DNA from: Alisma plantago-aquatica
Taxonomy: Eukaryota > Streptophyta > Magnoliopsida > Alismatales > Alismataceae
Reading direction: 5' to 3'
Assembly (NCBI GenBank): GCA_963693085.1
Contig: OY856411.1
Span: 115,684,767-115,748,766 of the forward strand
Length of the DNA stretch: 64,000 nt
The translations under genes were made by a program, and so were the position numbers. Shown here piece after piece: positions 1 through 13,640 of the stretch. The stretch's first letter is position 1. Each line of letters begins with the position of its first letter. The notes under the pieces are model-generated. The model worked only from the letters and a program-made list of their open reading frames with translations. It did no database searches and was not told the origin of the DNA.

Positions 1-1500
1 AAATCAGAGGCATTATCTCAAAAATAAGATCAATGGTTCTCCGAATAAGCAAAAAAAATTAATAAATTCTACCAAAAACTAAGATTAAAATAGTATTAAA
101 ATTTTCTTTTTCACATACCTTGAAAAATATAGGATTGAGGGACTTTTACCAGATAAGAAATTATCTATCTATAATCCTCCAATTCTTTATTGATCTTTAT
201 TCATTCGATATCACATTAAAGGAATATCCGCATTTTGATAAACCTAAAATGTCCACAAACCAAATGGTGGTTAGTATAATAAATAATACTAGTATGTGGG
301 GGAACCAAAATCTTACATCTATTTGTAATAACGTAATACAATCAAATTAATTCTTAGGAGGTCAAACCTTACATAGTAAACATAACTACTCAATCCCTAC
401 ATATACTTGCCTCTATGATGACATGGAAACTACTTCTCTCATATGGTAGATCTCAAATATCCTCTGTGATCCTACCTTATAGGTTGACCACTACCTAGGG
501 ATGTGTAGTTGCGCGTAAGGTCCTACCCAAGGGTAGATTAACACATCGACTCATGATAACCTAATGATCCTACCCTAAGACTAGACCTTGTACTAGGTCA
601 CACATCTCTTCATAATCAAATCTATAGAGGAGGCCTAGGATCTTAGCTAGTCATGCACATATAGTTATGGTGATACTCATATTCACTTTACAGTTGCATG
701 AAATAAAAGTTAGCCAAGAATTTATTTCTAAGAAACTGATAAAACCTTAGAAATTGCCACAAAACAAGAACGATTGGTCATAATCATAACCACATACCTA
801 TTGGAGTCTCAATATCAACAAGCCAATCAATCAATCAAGCAAACATTGATCCTAAAAACATGTATATTGTCTAATTGTCACAAAGATATCCCAAACAGCT
901 CCTTATTGACTTGGAACACCTTGCTAAGGTTTCTAAGTCTCATTAGGATTCATTAGGGTTTCTTAGATCAAATTTTCAAACTTTATCCGTTTAGGTCAAT
1001 AGACCCTAAAATAGCTTTTCTACTCATAAAAACCGTAACTACTCAAATTTTCTATATTAAGGATCTTTTATACTCAAATTGGCTTTGTAACAACATATAT
1101 TTGTCTTATTCATGGATTTGCACAATTAAAACCATTAAAAGTCATAATTATCAAAAATAGGGTTTCTAGACCCATTAAAGCATATTTATGTACATGGAAC
1201 CCTAAATTAAGCCAATTATACATAAAGATCATCTTTTTCGGCCTAATTATCTCTTTTATTGACAACAAGTTAATATTTTATCATAACATCCAAATTACAT
1301 TATTAGATGTAATTATCATCAATTATTAGGGTTTTTCATCAATTAAACCATTAAAGATGATATATTAATATCCTTTTTGAATTTCAAGAAGAATCATGCT
1401 TCTTTTATATTTTTATTGGATTCCTTTGATTTTTCTGATCAATTTTCATATATAGTTTATCTTGATCTGAGTTATCAATAAATTAGTAGAATATTCACAA
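1..1500. other. AT-rich DNA, no gene recognised
   Basis: Both strands are rich in stops and the longest frames (60-76 codons) show no recognisable domain. There is no tandem array and no terminal TG...CA pair with a duplication that I can see. The stretch at 360-720, with many CCTACC and CTAGG words, has the texture of decayed LTR sequence, but I could not match it to another copy in the window. Confidence 0.5.
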
Positions 1501-2290
1501 GATTAAGTACCTTTTGCCACTAAGAAGCCACCACGTCAGAGATGTGGCCCATTTTTCTATTTTCCATGTGGGTCAAGGATCCAGGAATCATTATCAGCCA
1601 TGTGGTAGCCTATCCCACATGAGCCTTTTCCCTTCTCTATGTGAGTTGAGAAGAAAGGACACCTTTAGCCCTGTTTCCTTTGGTTGAGCATGCGTACTCA
1701 TTGGGGGCACGATGGTAAAACCATCGACCCTCATCTTCTACCTTGCGAAAGTCCTCATGTGTAGCACAATGCTTAGTCGTGGTCAACTCCAGGGTTGACT
1801 TTTGGCACAAACCTTCTCTTTGCTTGAAAAGACTATTGTGACCTCCGCCAGGTTCCTTCGAAGTCGACCACAGTCTCAATTCGCCTGGTGGTGGTCGGGA
1901 CTAGCATGTCGTGGAGGCAGCTTGTCCAGGGAGTCGATGATGAGCAAGGATGATACACATCAGGGCTACAAGTATAATTAGATGAAGAGGACTATGCGTA
2001 GAGTCAAGGGTCTAATCATAGATGATTCGGAAGATTCTTCTGGGACGTCAAACCCACTCCCATATATAGGTGTGGGTCTCCTATGTGGGGAGTCCTTCTC
2101 CCACTAAATTGGTGGAAAACATGTATTGTCTTCGAATGTCCAACAAACTTAGGATCGCTCGACTTGGAAAGCCCCCCTGAACACAATGGGAAAGTTTCTA
2201 GGGATGCTCGTGCATCAAGGTGTGAGAGAATCCAAGAAGAAAATTCCTCATGTTTCTTAATTCATTGAGGACTGGACGACGACCAACCAT
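1501..2290. other. GC-richer block, possible decayed LTR or promoter region
   Basis: This block is visibly less AT-rich than its surroundings. It has a TATA-like word (CCATATATAGG) near 2052 followed by a pyrimidine-rich stretch, an arrangement also seen in the LTRs elsewhere in this window. The small frames on either strand (80 codons minus at 1637-1879, 61 codons plus at 2083-2268) match no family I know. I call it a possible LTR fragment only. Confidence 0.3.
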
Positions 2291-2879
2291 CATTGGATCT
2301 TTGAGATCAATTGTCTAAGTTAAACATTCAATGATAATAAATATGACATTTAATGTAGATTCTATCATCCTCTCACATTAAGAAATATTATAAAAATCAT
2401 ATCTCCCAAACCACATGTCCAACTAATACCAAATTTAACTACTTGTGTGCAAAGTTTGGGATAGAAAATCAAAAGTATGAGAGACTTTTCTTCATAAGAA
2501 AGTTATGAATTATTAAGTCATATTTTATGCATATCATCTCTCTCCTATTATTTTATTTTCCTTTATTTTGATTCATTTTACCATTAGAAACAATGTGGAC
2601 TTGAAATCTCATTCATTATGATTGAATCATATATCTTTCCACATATTTCTTATATTTCATCATTATCTCATATTTCCTTCTTAATAATGCATTATTTGAT
2701 TTATTCTTTTTCTTTTAATCATATTGGACTCTTAAACATATTATGATCCACGAAATCACATGCACAAATGAAATATTGCAAAGGAAATTCATTCAATGCA
2801 CATAAATCATACAATTCCCATGATCATACATTTATTGTAGAAATTGCATTCTAAACCATTCAAGCCCAAAAATAGAGGT
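2291..2879. other. AT-rich DNA, nothing recognised
   Basis: No open frame of note, no tandem repeat and no match that I can defend to other parts of the window. Confidence 0.4.
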
Positions 2880-3377
2880 TGTAACATATGACCAGCATTT
2901 CCTTATAGAAGGTGGATGGAATGCTTCACCTTATCCTCACTTCGTATGTCTAGAAACCATAAGGCCTTCTCCAGTTCCATAACTCAAGTATCCACATTTG
3001 TTGAGTCTAAAGTACCCAAGTACACCACTACCCCAACCACTTCATATGTGTGAACATTTTACTAGAATAGTTGGATCAATTTCTGAGGTTTGTATTCTGT
3101 GTTCCTAATCTCATATTGTGCCTACAATAGTAAGATGGATGGGCATTGTTGGGTCAATTTTCATCACCTTAACCTTCTCAAAATGCTTGAGATTGGGTAC
3201 CCCCTCCTCATGGGTACATTGTACCAGTACCTCCTAGGGCCACATAGCTAATGTTTGCAAGTTCTTCCCAATGTCTAGACATATATACATAACCATAATA
3301 AATTGTTAGATATGGTGGAATCCTATGAAAACACACGAGAACATGATCCTATGTCCCTCTAGACTCAATAAACCTAA
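2880..3377 (-). mobile_element. family C internal start (leader and gag N-terminal remnant)
   Basis: Read on the minus strand, this follows a family C primer-binding site. Its first part matches the equivalent place at 30300-30547: both can be read as M-V-M-x-I-x-L-D-I-x-K-N before the frames decay. It is heavily degraded and no gag domain is readable. It shows that family C internal sequence once began here and ran leftward. Confidence 0.45.
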
Positions 3378-3389
3378 GATCTGATACTA
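3378..3389 (-). other. degenerate retrotransposon primer-binding site (family C)
   Basis: The minus strand reads TAGTATCAGATC, close to the initiator-methionine tRNA primer site TGGTATCAGAGC of many plant LTR retrotransposons. It sits just inside the family C LTR end. The matching place in the second copy is 30548-30559. Confidence 0.5.
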
Positions 3390-3500
3390 AAAACTTATGA
3401 TGCTCAAGTGTCACAAAAGAGAGATTTCTCAAATTGAGTCTGTTTTAAAACCTCAAACATCATTAACCACTTAAACCACATTTGGATAACAAATATGTTG

Positions 3501-4934
3501 CATCAATTGACTCTGGGGTGGGTTTAATAGATCTTGGATCACTTAATCCAAACACATTATACCTTTAAGATATTTTCTAAAGATATGATATATTAGTAAG
3601 CAAGGAATAGAGAGATTGAGAAAACACCACTTGAAGATTATTATGTATAGTGGTTCCAAACTCCATACTATGAGTTGTACATCACTACCTAGAGGGGTCA
3701 TTCTCTAGGATTTGTAACCATGCAACACTTTTTATATTATATTATAAGGGTTACAACATATGACCATTATGTTCAAAAGTTAAGGGTACCTATCATTCCT
3801 ATTTAAATCAAGGATCCAATAACCTTATAAGGACTTACCTATCCAAGATCAAGAGTCTTCAAACTTGCCAAGTACTTACCCAATTTTGGAACAAGATTCC
3901 AGCCTTCACCAAGGGTTGATATACTCTTGCAACAAGTCTTCTGCCTTCAAGGAATTACCGACTATTGTCTTGTATCTTCAACCTTCTTATTCACCTTGAC
4001 CAAGGAGAATATTCCACCATTTTCTAGAGAGAGAGGTTGTGAAAGGGAGTTGAGAGCTTCAAAATATGTACAATGGAGTATCTCTCTCACAATTATCCTA
4101 ACTCACTCAATTCAATCTAAATTATTGAATAGGCTAGAGAGAGAGGAAGGGGCTCTTTGAGACAAAACTACTCATCTATGACTAGGGAGCATAGAAGGCA
4201 AACTAGGAATGAAGTCCAAGAGGCCCTATTATAGTTGGGGGTGTCTACTGGATAGTAGAGTCACTTAGCATCAAATTATATTTGGTATGGGTGTTCCAAT
4301 AGATCTATGTTTGAGTTTTGCAACACTCAAACGGATAAAAACACTTTTCCACACTTTTACATACAAAGTTGTCAGTTGAATTACCTTTTAGGACACTCGA
4401 CTAACGACACTATTTGACAAAATAATTTGATTTTATCGATCAATTTTATCCTAGATGAAACTCGAAAAACAACTTTTAGTTTTCTTGCAAATGTGGTGTG
4501 TTGATCGAGTTGTCACAAGGACAAACTCGATCGACCCTTGGAATTATCAAGAACTATATAGCATGTCGACTAAGTTTTCACTAGGACAAACTTAGTTGAC
4601 GGGTAGTATGTAATTAGTTTTGATAATTTCCCTAAAAGTTCTTAACATTTGAAATAAGTGATCTTGGTTTTTTTAAGCTTATTTATAAGATATACATTCA
4701 ATTCAAATGATATACAACATGATTCTAGTGGAGATATGGCATATTCCATGAAACATCAATATGCATTGATTTTGACTTGTTTTCTTGCAACTAGGGTTCT
4801 CTAAAAGTCACATTCTTCATGTACCTAATACTGAAAATTGATCTCTAATAGACATATTAGATACATATTAATGGAACGGTCATGTCACCATCTAAATATG
4901 GATGAGGTATAACTGCTTGGTAAGAAATATTTTT
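3501..4934. mobile_element. unidentified insert inside family C LTR
   Basis: This stretch is absent from the second family C LTR copy (compare 30650-30690), so it probably arrived later. It holds a short frame at 3927-4160 with no recognisable domain, and repeated words of the type AAACTCGATCGACC around 4400-4610. I see no coding domain and cannot confirm terminal repeats or a target duplication. Confidence 0.35.
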
Positions 4935-5460
4935 TTCCCAGAAACCACAAATAGCATTATCATCAACTCAAGTTTAATATAAGAGTTCACAATGACATGT
5001 TACAATTTTCATAAATTATAAGGAAACACTTTACAAGAAAAGTCCAGAGCCACACTTACAATATGTTGACAAAATGGAACCAGATAGTGATTATATACAT
5101 GGTGTTACTACAAAACATGCACTCCTATTGTTGCAGATTTAGATGTCATGAAGGAATGAAAAAAACTTAAGGAAAAAAATGGATGCCACAAAACATTTCC
5201 ACCCAGACCTGAGTGTAAAAGGACAACTAATACTCTATTCCCATATGCTTGATATCAAGAGGGAGTCACATAAATGTTACCTACTTGTCAGATACCTTCA
5301 GACAAGAATCACTTACCTAAGAACTTAAGATTAGTTCCCTCCTTGTTGATCTTCTACATGATTGCTAAGATAGTTGGAAAACTCACCTAAAAAGATGTGG
5401 GAAACGTAGAATGAGACCCCAAGTTCCAATAATGTGATATTAAAACTAAAATTTCTATTA

Positions 5461-5465
5461 CTTAC
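5461..5465. repeat. target site duplication, left (CTTAC)
   Basis: CTTAC immediately precedes the family A solo LTR and is repeated exactly at 9697-9701 directly after it. This is the 5-bp duplication expected from LTR retrotransposon integration. Confidence 0.8.
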
Positions 5466-8400
5466 TCTGGAAACACATCCTGCTATCACACAGATAGTGA
5501 GGTGTTACTTGAAAACGTGTGGAAATCACCATAAACTACAAATTACCAAAAAAAGCAGGTAAATTAAAATTGATTGCCAAAAGCAGACAAACCAAGGAAC
5601 TATTACATTTTGGTCCTCATCCTTCAAGGAAATATGTTATATAAACATTTACAAGTCTTGATATGTTTCCATAGCTTATAGGATCATATGTCCTATCATC
5701 ACATGAGTTCATCAACTGTTTATACATACATAACGGCCCACATCCAGCTAACAGCAGGATATACAAAACATCAATAGCTATACATCATGAAACGACATCA
5801 AAACAACTCCAAGGACCTGAGTGTACAGGGATGACTCTAAAAATCTACTATAAAACAACCAAAACAACAAAATATCCATCTCTTGTCGTCTACTGCTCGT
5901 CTTGCTAATTGGCCACAACTCTGTGACCACCACCACGTCTAGCTCGAACACCGAAAAAGGTTATAAACCAGTGGGGTGAGACATACAATCCCAGTGAGAA
6001 ACATAATTCCCCGCCGAAATAAAAAAACCAAAGGAATCATAAAGCAATAGTAGCAGGTAACTGATAGAAGGTATAACAAGAGTAGTTTATAAAGTAAAGA
6101 TATTCATACCGTCAAGCTTACCAAGATGTACGAAAGACATATCACCAAAGTATTTCTTTATGGCACATGATTAACAAGATAAGATTTATAAGGTCTTACC
6201 ACATAACATGAGGATCATATAAGTAACTGCAAGGTATAACAAGATTAACTACACAAGTAAGGCCTCAACCAATGTTCTCTGTTTTGCCTTAAGCAATAAA
6301 TGCTATACAAATGGATTACATATTATTATGCCCTGAGGAAGTGATTTGTACCGCTCAAATCCAACCTTCAGTTGTGAAACCCAAGCCTGTTCCATAAAAG
6401 GTCAATGTAAGAATCAGACTCCACGACCTCCCACCTCATGGTTAGTGCATGAGTACAACACAAGCAAGACCGCAATCTCATGCTTAAGTGGCCTCAGCCA
6501 CAAGGTCAGGATACCCTCTACCTAGCTCACATCGGTATAGGTATCAGCGCTAGTGAAACTAAGCCATGAGCCTGTTCACCATGCTCTAAGCCATGAACGC
6601 ATTCATGCTCCCATATCACATATCCTGAGCCATGGGCCTGTTCACCATGCTCTTATCATACTTGGGCTGCGAACCTGAATATGAACACTGGAGTCTACAA
6701 CCGAAGTTGCACTCTTACCTCCTCACTTTAGGATAGGATAAACCTCACATACTCAACAATATGCGCTCCGGGTTAACCCATAGGAGAACCCATTTCACCA
6801 TCACCAGCTCCTGACGATGATGGATCTATGGCCATGGAAACTACATGATATGTTCCATTGTGATTAGTTAGTACATTTTAGGTGGATTGCAAATTCAACC
6901 AAGTTGTATAATATGCAATAAGAACAAGAATAAACAACATTAACTCAATATCATGCTTTTACTGTCATCAACATCATCCTGGTCCATCACAAGGATCCAT
7001 CATTACATGATACCACTTGGCCTCTTGCCAATCATCTAGATCCACCTCAAGGATCATCACATTGCCATGGGATCTCAATCCCTCATCACATAGTGTCACT
7101 GCCTCTCAAGGCTTAAATCATCACCATGGGATAACACTCCCAACACTTTAGTCAAACTCAGGTCCTCAGACCATAACACATCATGTATGTTATCTCATAG
7201 TCAAGAGTAATTATCAAAGAAGTATTACCCAAACATATATACCTAATAGCCCTTTACTTGACTATACACCTGTATGAATCACCCGCATGGTTAGTATACA
7301 AAATCATTATGGATTAATAGAAAGATCATTTTATCAACATAGTGTGACATTGATGCTTATATGCTTTATCAATCATGCCTCAACTTGTGACCATAGACAT
7401 AGGTCATATCATCATGCAAAGCATCTTATAAGCTTATCATTTACTCAGTATTATACATGTAATTCAATATGATCATAACCATATGAAATGTCAAGTTACA
7501 TAGATGTGAGCTACCATCTTAGTTATTAGCAAGCATATAAAGGATCACCGATATAAACCCAAACATGAATACATAAACAATATCTAGCATATTGGTTGTC
7601 CATAAGAAATGAGACCCTCACTAGAAGCGCCACAACCCTCACCAAAGGTGGTATCAGGTAGGGAACTTCCCTCATCTCGTCCAAGGTACTCTAGCCTCAT
7701 CTCGTTCAAGTAATCAATAAGGGTTTCGAGCTACCTTCCCAAGCTATATCGTGCAACAAGGAACCAATCCATACCATACACAAACATAACATGCAACATG
7801 TATCGTGCCACATAGGTATCGCACAATGTTGTGTCGTGCACCACTGATAATGGGAAACCAGGCGTGCAATTCAGCCAAAGAAGCATATTATATAACGGTG
7901 TGTCGTTCATCAAGTGTACCGTGCACAAGGTATATCGGTCAACACACACCACAAAGCATCATGACCAGAGGATACGAATCAGCCTGATGTTCAACCAGCC
8001 TAATCTATATCTATCGGCTTAAGCAAGGGAAGGATTGAGGTGTGATGGCTAACACAAGACTAGGTCACCATGCCCAAACGTCCAAGGTGAGAACGCACCA
8101 CATAGCCATTTGAGCTAAGGGTATCAGGCAGGGAACTCAACCAGGTGTAACACCTGACACACAACGATCAACAACTAGGAGTGTGACGCCCGACACAACA
8201 CCACAAACTAGCTAACAAGATCCACACCTCAAAGAACAATGACACCAAGCCATCTCATAGGTTCATCAAGGTGTGATGCCCGACACACACAAGGCAGGGA
8301 CGAAGTGCAACGTCCGACACATCCACAAAAACATGTCAACTAAGGCTCTAGGGGGATGTCGGGCAATAGCACCACCAACACCATTTCGGGAAAGATGCAA

Positions 8401-9696
8401 CCCGACAAGATCACCATCAACCTCAAGCACAAGGGCACCAAAACCCTAATGGATCAAGAAGATGGCTCACCTCTCAACAACCAAGAGAGAGCGGTCTTGC
8501 CAAGATTCTTAACACCAATCGGGCAACACAAGGTTCAACCACAACCAAGGTCCATATCCACTACATAGATCACCTTTCAAGTCCACGGTGAGAGGAGGGT
8601 GTTTCTCAAGCAACTAGAACACAATCTCACCTCTCAACTTGACGAGAGTGGAGTGTTTCTCATATTACTAGAACTCAAGCTCACTCCTCTAGACCAAAGA
8701 GAGAAAGTGGTGTTTCTCACCAAGAAACCCTAGAACGCATGGTTCGGCCCGCAAGGTGAAACTAAGCAAGAAACTAAACTAGCAACATGCATAGCCGATA
8801 AGATCATAAAAAACATATAAGAACATAAAATAAGGTAGTGTAGTTAGGATTAGCAGTTATGTAACCCACCTGAAGAAATCTCCTAGCTCCTAGATCCAAT
8901 CACCACCAAGGAAGAATAGCAAGGCACTCTAGGGTTCGGCCACCACTTGAGGAAGAAGGAGAGTCCAAGGCAATGATCAGCCACCAAGCTAGCAAAAGAA
9001 GAGAGAGTGTCGTGCACCACGGGAGAAGGAGACTAAGGAACTAAAGGGATCCGTAGAAAGAGAAAGGAAATGCATATATATGAGAGGATGGAGGAAAAAC
9101 CAAGGTAAGATAAGGCAAGGTGTCACCCACCTAGGGACACTTGTCCAAGAGCAAAGCCACCACTCTAACATGTCCTAAACACATGTCCAAGGCAATTTCC
9201 ACATGAAAGCATCAAGCACCAAGTGTCCGCTAGTGGTGACACAAATGAGGTCAAAGAGAGTTAAAGGGTCCATGGGTGACCCACCTCCACACCATGTCCG
9301 ACACACACCCTGGGGAACACACTACAGGCCGACACACACACCATGAGCGACACACCATAGGGCGACACATGGCACTCTTGCCCAACACAATGTCCAAAGA
9401 AACAAGGACAAGGTACCACAAAGCCCAACATGCTCAACCAATCCCAAAGTAACTCAAGAAACAAGCCCAAACCTTCCTCTCAATGTTAGATGAAGCAAGG
9501 GGAGGGAGGAACACCTCACAAGGTGGAAAACTTGCCCACAAACCCTAGACTTGGGTTAATTGCAAGTAGGACCTGCAGCTCTCAACTAAGCACCAACAAA
9601 CCCTAATCACCACCAAAGGAAATTAGAAATCACCTAAGCACCAGGGTTAAGAAAAGAAAACAGGATAAGCCCTAAATGGAGGTCAGGGTCCTTACA
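5466..9696 (-). mobile_element. family A solo LTR, 4.2 kb, Ty3/gypsy type
   Basis: The unit is bounded by a perfect 5-bp duplication (CTTAC). On the minus strand it starts TGTAAGGACCCTGACC and ends TTTCCAGA, where other copies end TTTCCACA. Other copies or parts lie at 35953-36460 plus 39272-39911, 39996-41805, 52681-53766 and 56653-57232. The orientation comes from the copy at 56653, where the LTR end is followed on the minus strand by a primer site and a gag start. With no internal region left, this is a solo LTR, normally produced by recombination between the two LTRs of one element. It contains scattered TATCGTGCA-like words (7740-8345). Short frames inside it are not genes. Confidence 0.85.
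9071..9082 (-). promoter_or_regulatory. TATA-like box of family A LTR
   Basis: The minus strand reads CATATATATGCA about 620 bp from the LTR start, followed by a pyrimidine-rich leader. The position fits the U3/R promoter of an LTR. Activity cannot be judged from sequence. Confidence 0.45.
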
Positions 9697-9701
9697 CTTA
9701 C
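9697..9701. repeat. target site duplication, right (CTTAC)
   Basis: Exact partner of 5461-5465, directly following the last bases (CCTTACA) of the solo LTR. Confidence 0.8.
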
Positions 9702-12470
9702 CATATGAGTTATGTAAAGGAAAATGTTAAAAATTAAGTACATCAAGCATTAATGTACTAGGAAGTACACATATGTCCAACCATAATGGCATCATGTCAA
9801 CTTGAAAAGATGTTGTACCATGATGTACATGTCATCATATGACTGAGCTTATCATTTTAAGGTCACGTCCATGTTTAAAACCAAACAAAGAATATACGCT
9901 ACATAACTAAAATATCTTTTATGTTTCCTAGTCATATTCAGGAATACCACTCAATTGGAAAGTTTAATGTTATTAATACATTCAAGAATCCATACATGAC
10001 TTAAGGATATTTGTATCCCCTATCTATCCACAAGACCTCGTGCTGAATCAAGGTTAACACATTTACAGGTCCCTATGGATGGTCTAACATATATCTATGC
10101 TTAAAAGTAGATTCTCCAACCTGATGCCCACCCTGGCTTCATGGGTCATGATGCCAAGGATAAGGTAATAACAATTCATGACTTCTGTCTCATCATCATC
10201 ATCATCATTTAATTGTTGTTCATTTCCTTTGTACCATCAACCTTTTTTTATTTGTAAATATTTTTTAAAAGGGACAAGGTATAACGTCCCCAAGCATCCC
10301 CATATATTCACTACTATATGGCTCCAAGAGTCTTCTCAAAACTCCATATTGCAACAAGATTTACTTGTTTCATTGCCCCCTAATGATATAGGATAATAGA
10401 TTTATAGACTCAGGTCTCTCCAACTTTTGTTTCTATTTTAGATAATTAGGTTCATTGCTCTATAAAAAAATTATCCAAGGTATAAGACATGCTAGAAGAA
10501 ATCGTCAAGTAATTATGTAGAAATAACTTTAGAAGGTTTAAAATGTTTAATTTATGGAATCAAACTTCTCAACGTAAATAATGTATACAATGCCTAAATT
10601 TCACCAAATATTTCCTAAAGCATGTTCCTTCAAGATAGTCAAGTCTTACAATTTCCCTAGAAACCACCAGTTTCAGTAACCCTTAGTACTCAATCCACTT
10701 AGAAAGAAGTATATTTATAACCCTCTTTTCCCTTAAAGCATCCATTTTTATGTGTTTAACATTATAAAAGTAATAAGATAGCTAAAATAATGAACTTCAG
10801 AGCATTCATCAGACAAGAGAAGCTTATTGATAAACATCTGAAGGGCATGTGGATCATATATATATATATAATGGAAAGAAAATATCATGAACTTCAAAGT
10901 CAAAAAAATTGTATCTGAACTAATAAGCAATGAATAACAATCTTTTAACGTGAAAAGGGGTACTCTTGGTGTATAATACAAATTTGCAGGCCTGTAATCA
11001 GAAATCTAAGATCAATGTACATGAATTTTCCACCTTAGAATTTATAAAGAATTAGAATAATAAGATCTCAATATGCAATCCTATAGTAGGTAATAAATGA
11101 GTCAAAGTTTGTATCACTTGCCTAAAAAAAGTAGAAACAAGTTTGAACCCAAGGAACACCTATGAATCTTCAATCTTCATGAAAAACCCTAGATTAAGGG
11201 AAAACTCTCCAAGATCTAACCTTTGCGGAAACCAATCCGCAGTAAAAAGACAACTAAGCAATAAAGTGTAGGTAGAACAAACTGTAAGACTATAATCTAA
11301 AACCTTAGAGAAAAACTACCTAGAAAATATCCAAGAAGTATGAAAATTTGTAAGATCGATATAATTAGGGGTCGACTTACTTTGATCTAAGCTCAGAAGA
11401 TACCTCATGGCTCACCACATAATACTAGAGAAGAGAACAAATGTAGAAGACATCTAAAATGAAGATAGGTGAAGATATAAATATCATTAGGCATCATCAT
11501 CCAATGGTGTTCACATTACAATCGCAGCTCGAGGCTCATGTTGGACAAGTGAGATGAGAAATGTAATGACCCTGACCTGGGTTATGAGGTAAACCTTTTT
11601 TTTTTGGCTAATAAAGCTGTGTATAACTTTAATATAATCTTCTAAGGTGTTTTTTTATCATGTGACACATTTATGTTTCAAGTTTGGTCCCGATTGAATG
11701 TTGTTTGAGCAATTTTCCTTAATTTTGGACCAAAGTTGAATTTACCCAAATTGAGGGGATATAATGCAAACTGTCACATGTTGAACATGACTTATACGTT
11801 TTAAAATCATAAGAGAGAGAATTATGCAAGGTGGTGGCTTGTGGAAAGCCTAAGTTCCAAGTTTGAACTTGTTTGAACAATGTTGGTGCATTGTGCACCA
11901 ATTTTGGTACAAAGTGCAATTTACCCAACATGTAGGGTTGATATGAAAATTACCACCTCTAGAGTGTTAATACTCCCTCCTAGAATATTGTAGAGGATAG
12001 ATAAAGGAGGATACACCATTTTGTATTCCATTATGAATGATGGTAATCTTGGTGAAGAAATGACCAAGAAAAGGGTTGAATTTGAAAGCTTAACTTGAGT
12101 TGTATCAAGTTGAAAAGCTTATATATGAAAGCCTATCGGTCAAGGATCCATAGGAGAATCCTAATATAGTTTTTTCGACTCTTTTCAAAGTCCATATCGT
12201 GCAAAGCACCTCAAGAAGGTGAGGTGTGTCGGGTTACAACTTCCTTAGTAAAGTTGTGATGGGTTGTGCATAATGTGATGAATTAATTAATATATCTTAT
12301 TCAAAAGGATATTTAATGGCCAAATCTTTATCTCAAGATGATCCTCAATCGTTTTGTAAGACAAAATAAATGATGATGAATGCATTTAAACGTGTCACCC
12401 ATGCATCACACGTGGCACCTATTAGCTCAAAATGTTGATACCTCATTTTTTCCTTCCTTCATGAACACTA

Positions 12471-12482
12471 AGTATATATACC
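12471..12482 (+). promoter_or_regulatory. TATA box of element B 5' LTR
   Basis: AGTATATATACC sits about 910 bp into the LTR and is conserved at the same place in the 3' LTR (18991-19002). It is preceded by CTTCCTTCATGAACA in both copies. This is the likely core promoter. Confidence 0.55.
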
Positions 12483-12536
12483 CCAAATTTCACCCCTTGG
12501 GGAAATTTTACGACCCTTACCATCATCCTACCCTGA

Positions 12537-13640
12537 GGTATCATACATAGATCTCCCATATCATGAAGGGACGATGTGGTATCATGCATAGGCCTTGGTA
12601 TCTCGCCCATGGAAAGAGCATATCACCCAAGTAGGTGATATTTGCCAATAGGGTGATATCGGCCATAGAGTGAAGTTTTGACTCCAAGTGAGTTTTAACA
12701 TGCACGTGAGTTCCATATCATGCAATAGGGGTGATATATCGTGCAAGGACACTATTGTATAGTGCAAAGGTGTTAAGGAGAAAGAGACAAAGCTCATACT
12801 TAACCCTAAGGTGAGGATAAGATCATCTTCAACCTTGGATTGTAGCATGAATTTAAGGTTTTAATCTTCCTTTCTTTTCTTCTTCACCAATTTCTTATCC
12901 ATGGTGATTCTTTGCTTATAGAGGAGTTGTGAAGTCCATCTTCAACCTTATGAACGTGGATATTTGGATCTTGGAGCTTCGAAGTCGTTCTTAAGGCGAT
13001 TTATATAACTTGAACTCAACCATGTTATTATTCTTCAACAAAATTGCTATAACTAGTGAAATACTTTTAATTCTAAAATTTCCTGAAACAGTTGATGAGA
13101 TTATGAGTTATAGTAGTTACTTAGACCTTTTGACATGAACTATAACAGTTATAACTAAGGTCTAGAGCTTGAATATGGTGGTATCACTGTATAAAAGTGA
13201 TATCGGGTGCAAGCATACAAGAAAGTACCTTTAACCCGATATGATGTTGCACCTACTTCACTTGAACGATATGAATATGAATGAATACATTTTTGAACGA
13301 TATGGGGGTGTAGTATAAACCTCTTTCATGATAGGGAGTCAAGTATAGATTCCACACACGATACAAGGTTGAATGAATACTTATAAGTTGACATGAAACC
13401 CTAAATTGTGTAACCGGATATGAGTAAAGAATAGCAAATTCTATTGCACAATATAGTAGCTCAATAGACAACCCTAGTTGATACATAGCCCGACATGGTG
13501 ATGTCTTAATACCTCATCCATGACATGGGTAACACATATAACACCTCTAGCCCGGTATGAATGGTGTGTATATACTTGTAGCCCGATATGGTGAGTGCCC
13601 ACATACTTACAACCCGATATGGCTAACATATGCACATTTA
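12537..13640. repeat. scattered (GC)ACGATAT / TATCGTGC word array, copy 1
   Basis: Degenerate copies of a roughly 10-bp word on both strands are scattered at about 30-60 bp intervals in two clusters, 12537-12770 and 13200-13640. Examples are TATCGTGCAAGG, AACGATATGGGGG, CCCGATATGG and CACGATACAAGG. The 3' LTR has the equivalent array at 19050-20215, and family A LTRs carry the same word. No protein is encoded. Confidence 0.55.

Larger units (their letters stand above)
3391..11561 (-). mobile_element. family C LTR, copy 1, interrupted by later insertions
   Basis: Segments at 3391-3500, about 4935-5465 and 9702-11561 match the continuous second copy at 30560-32792 in the same order. Examples are CATCAACTCAAGTTT at 4959 and 30703, and CCCTCCTTGTTGATCTTCTA at 5336 and 31078. 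The copy is broken by an unidentified 1.4-kb insert and by the family A solo LTR. It is cut at its right end by element B, so its true terminus may lie beyond 23278. The minus orientation follows from the primer-site-like sequence at 3378-3389. Confidence 0.6.

Noticed and set aside
7731..8022. Overlapping small ORFs on both strands
   Set aside because: They run through the TATCGTGCA word array of the solo LTR. The peptide patterns simply mirror the repeated DNA words.
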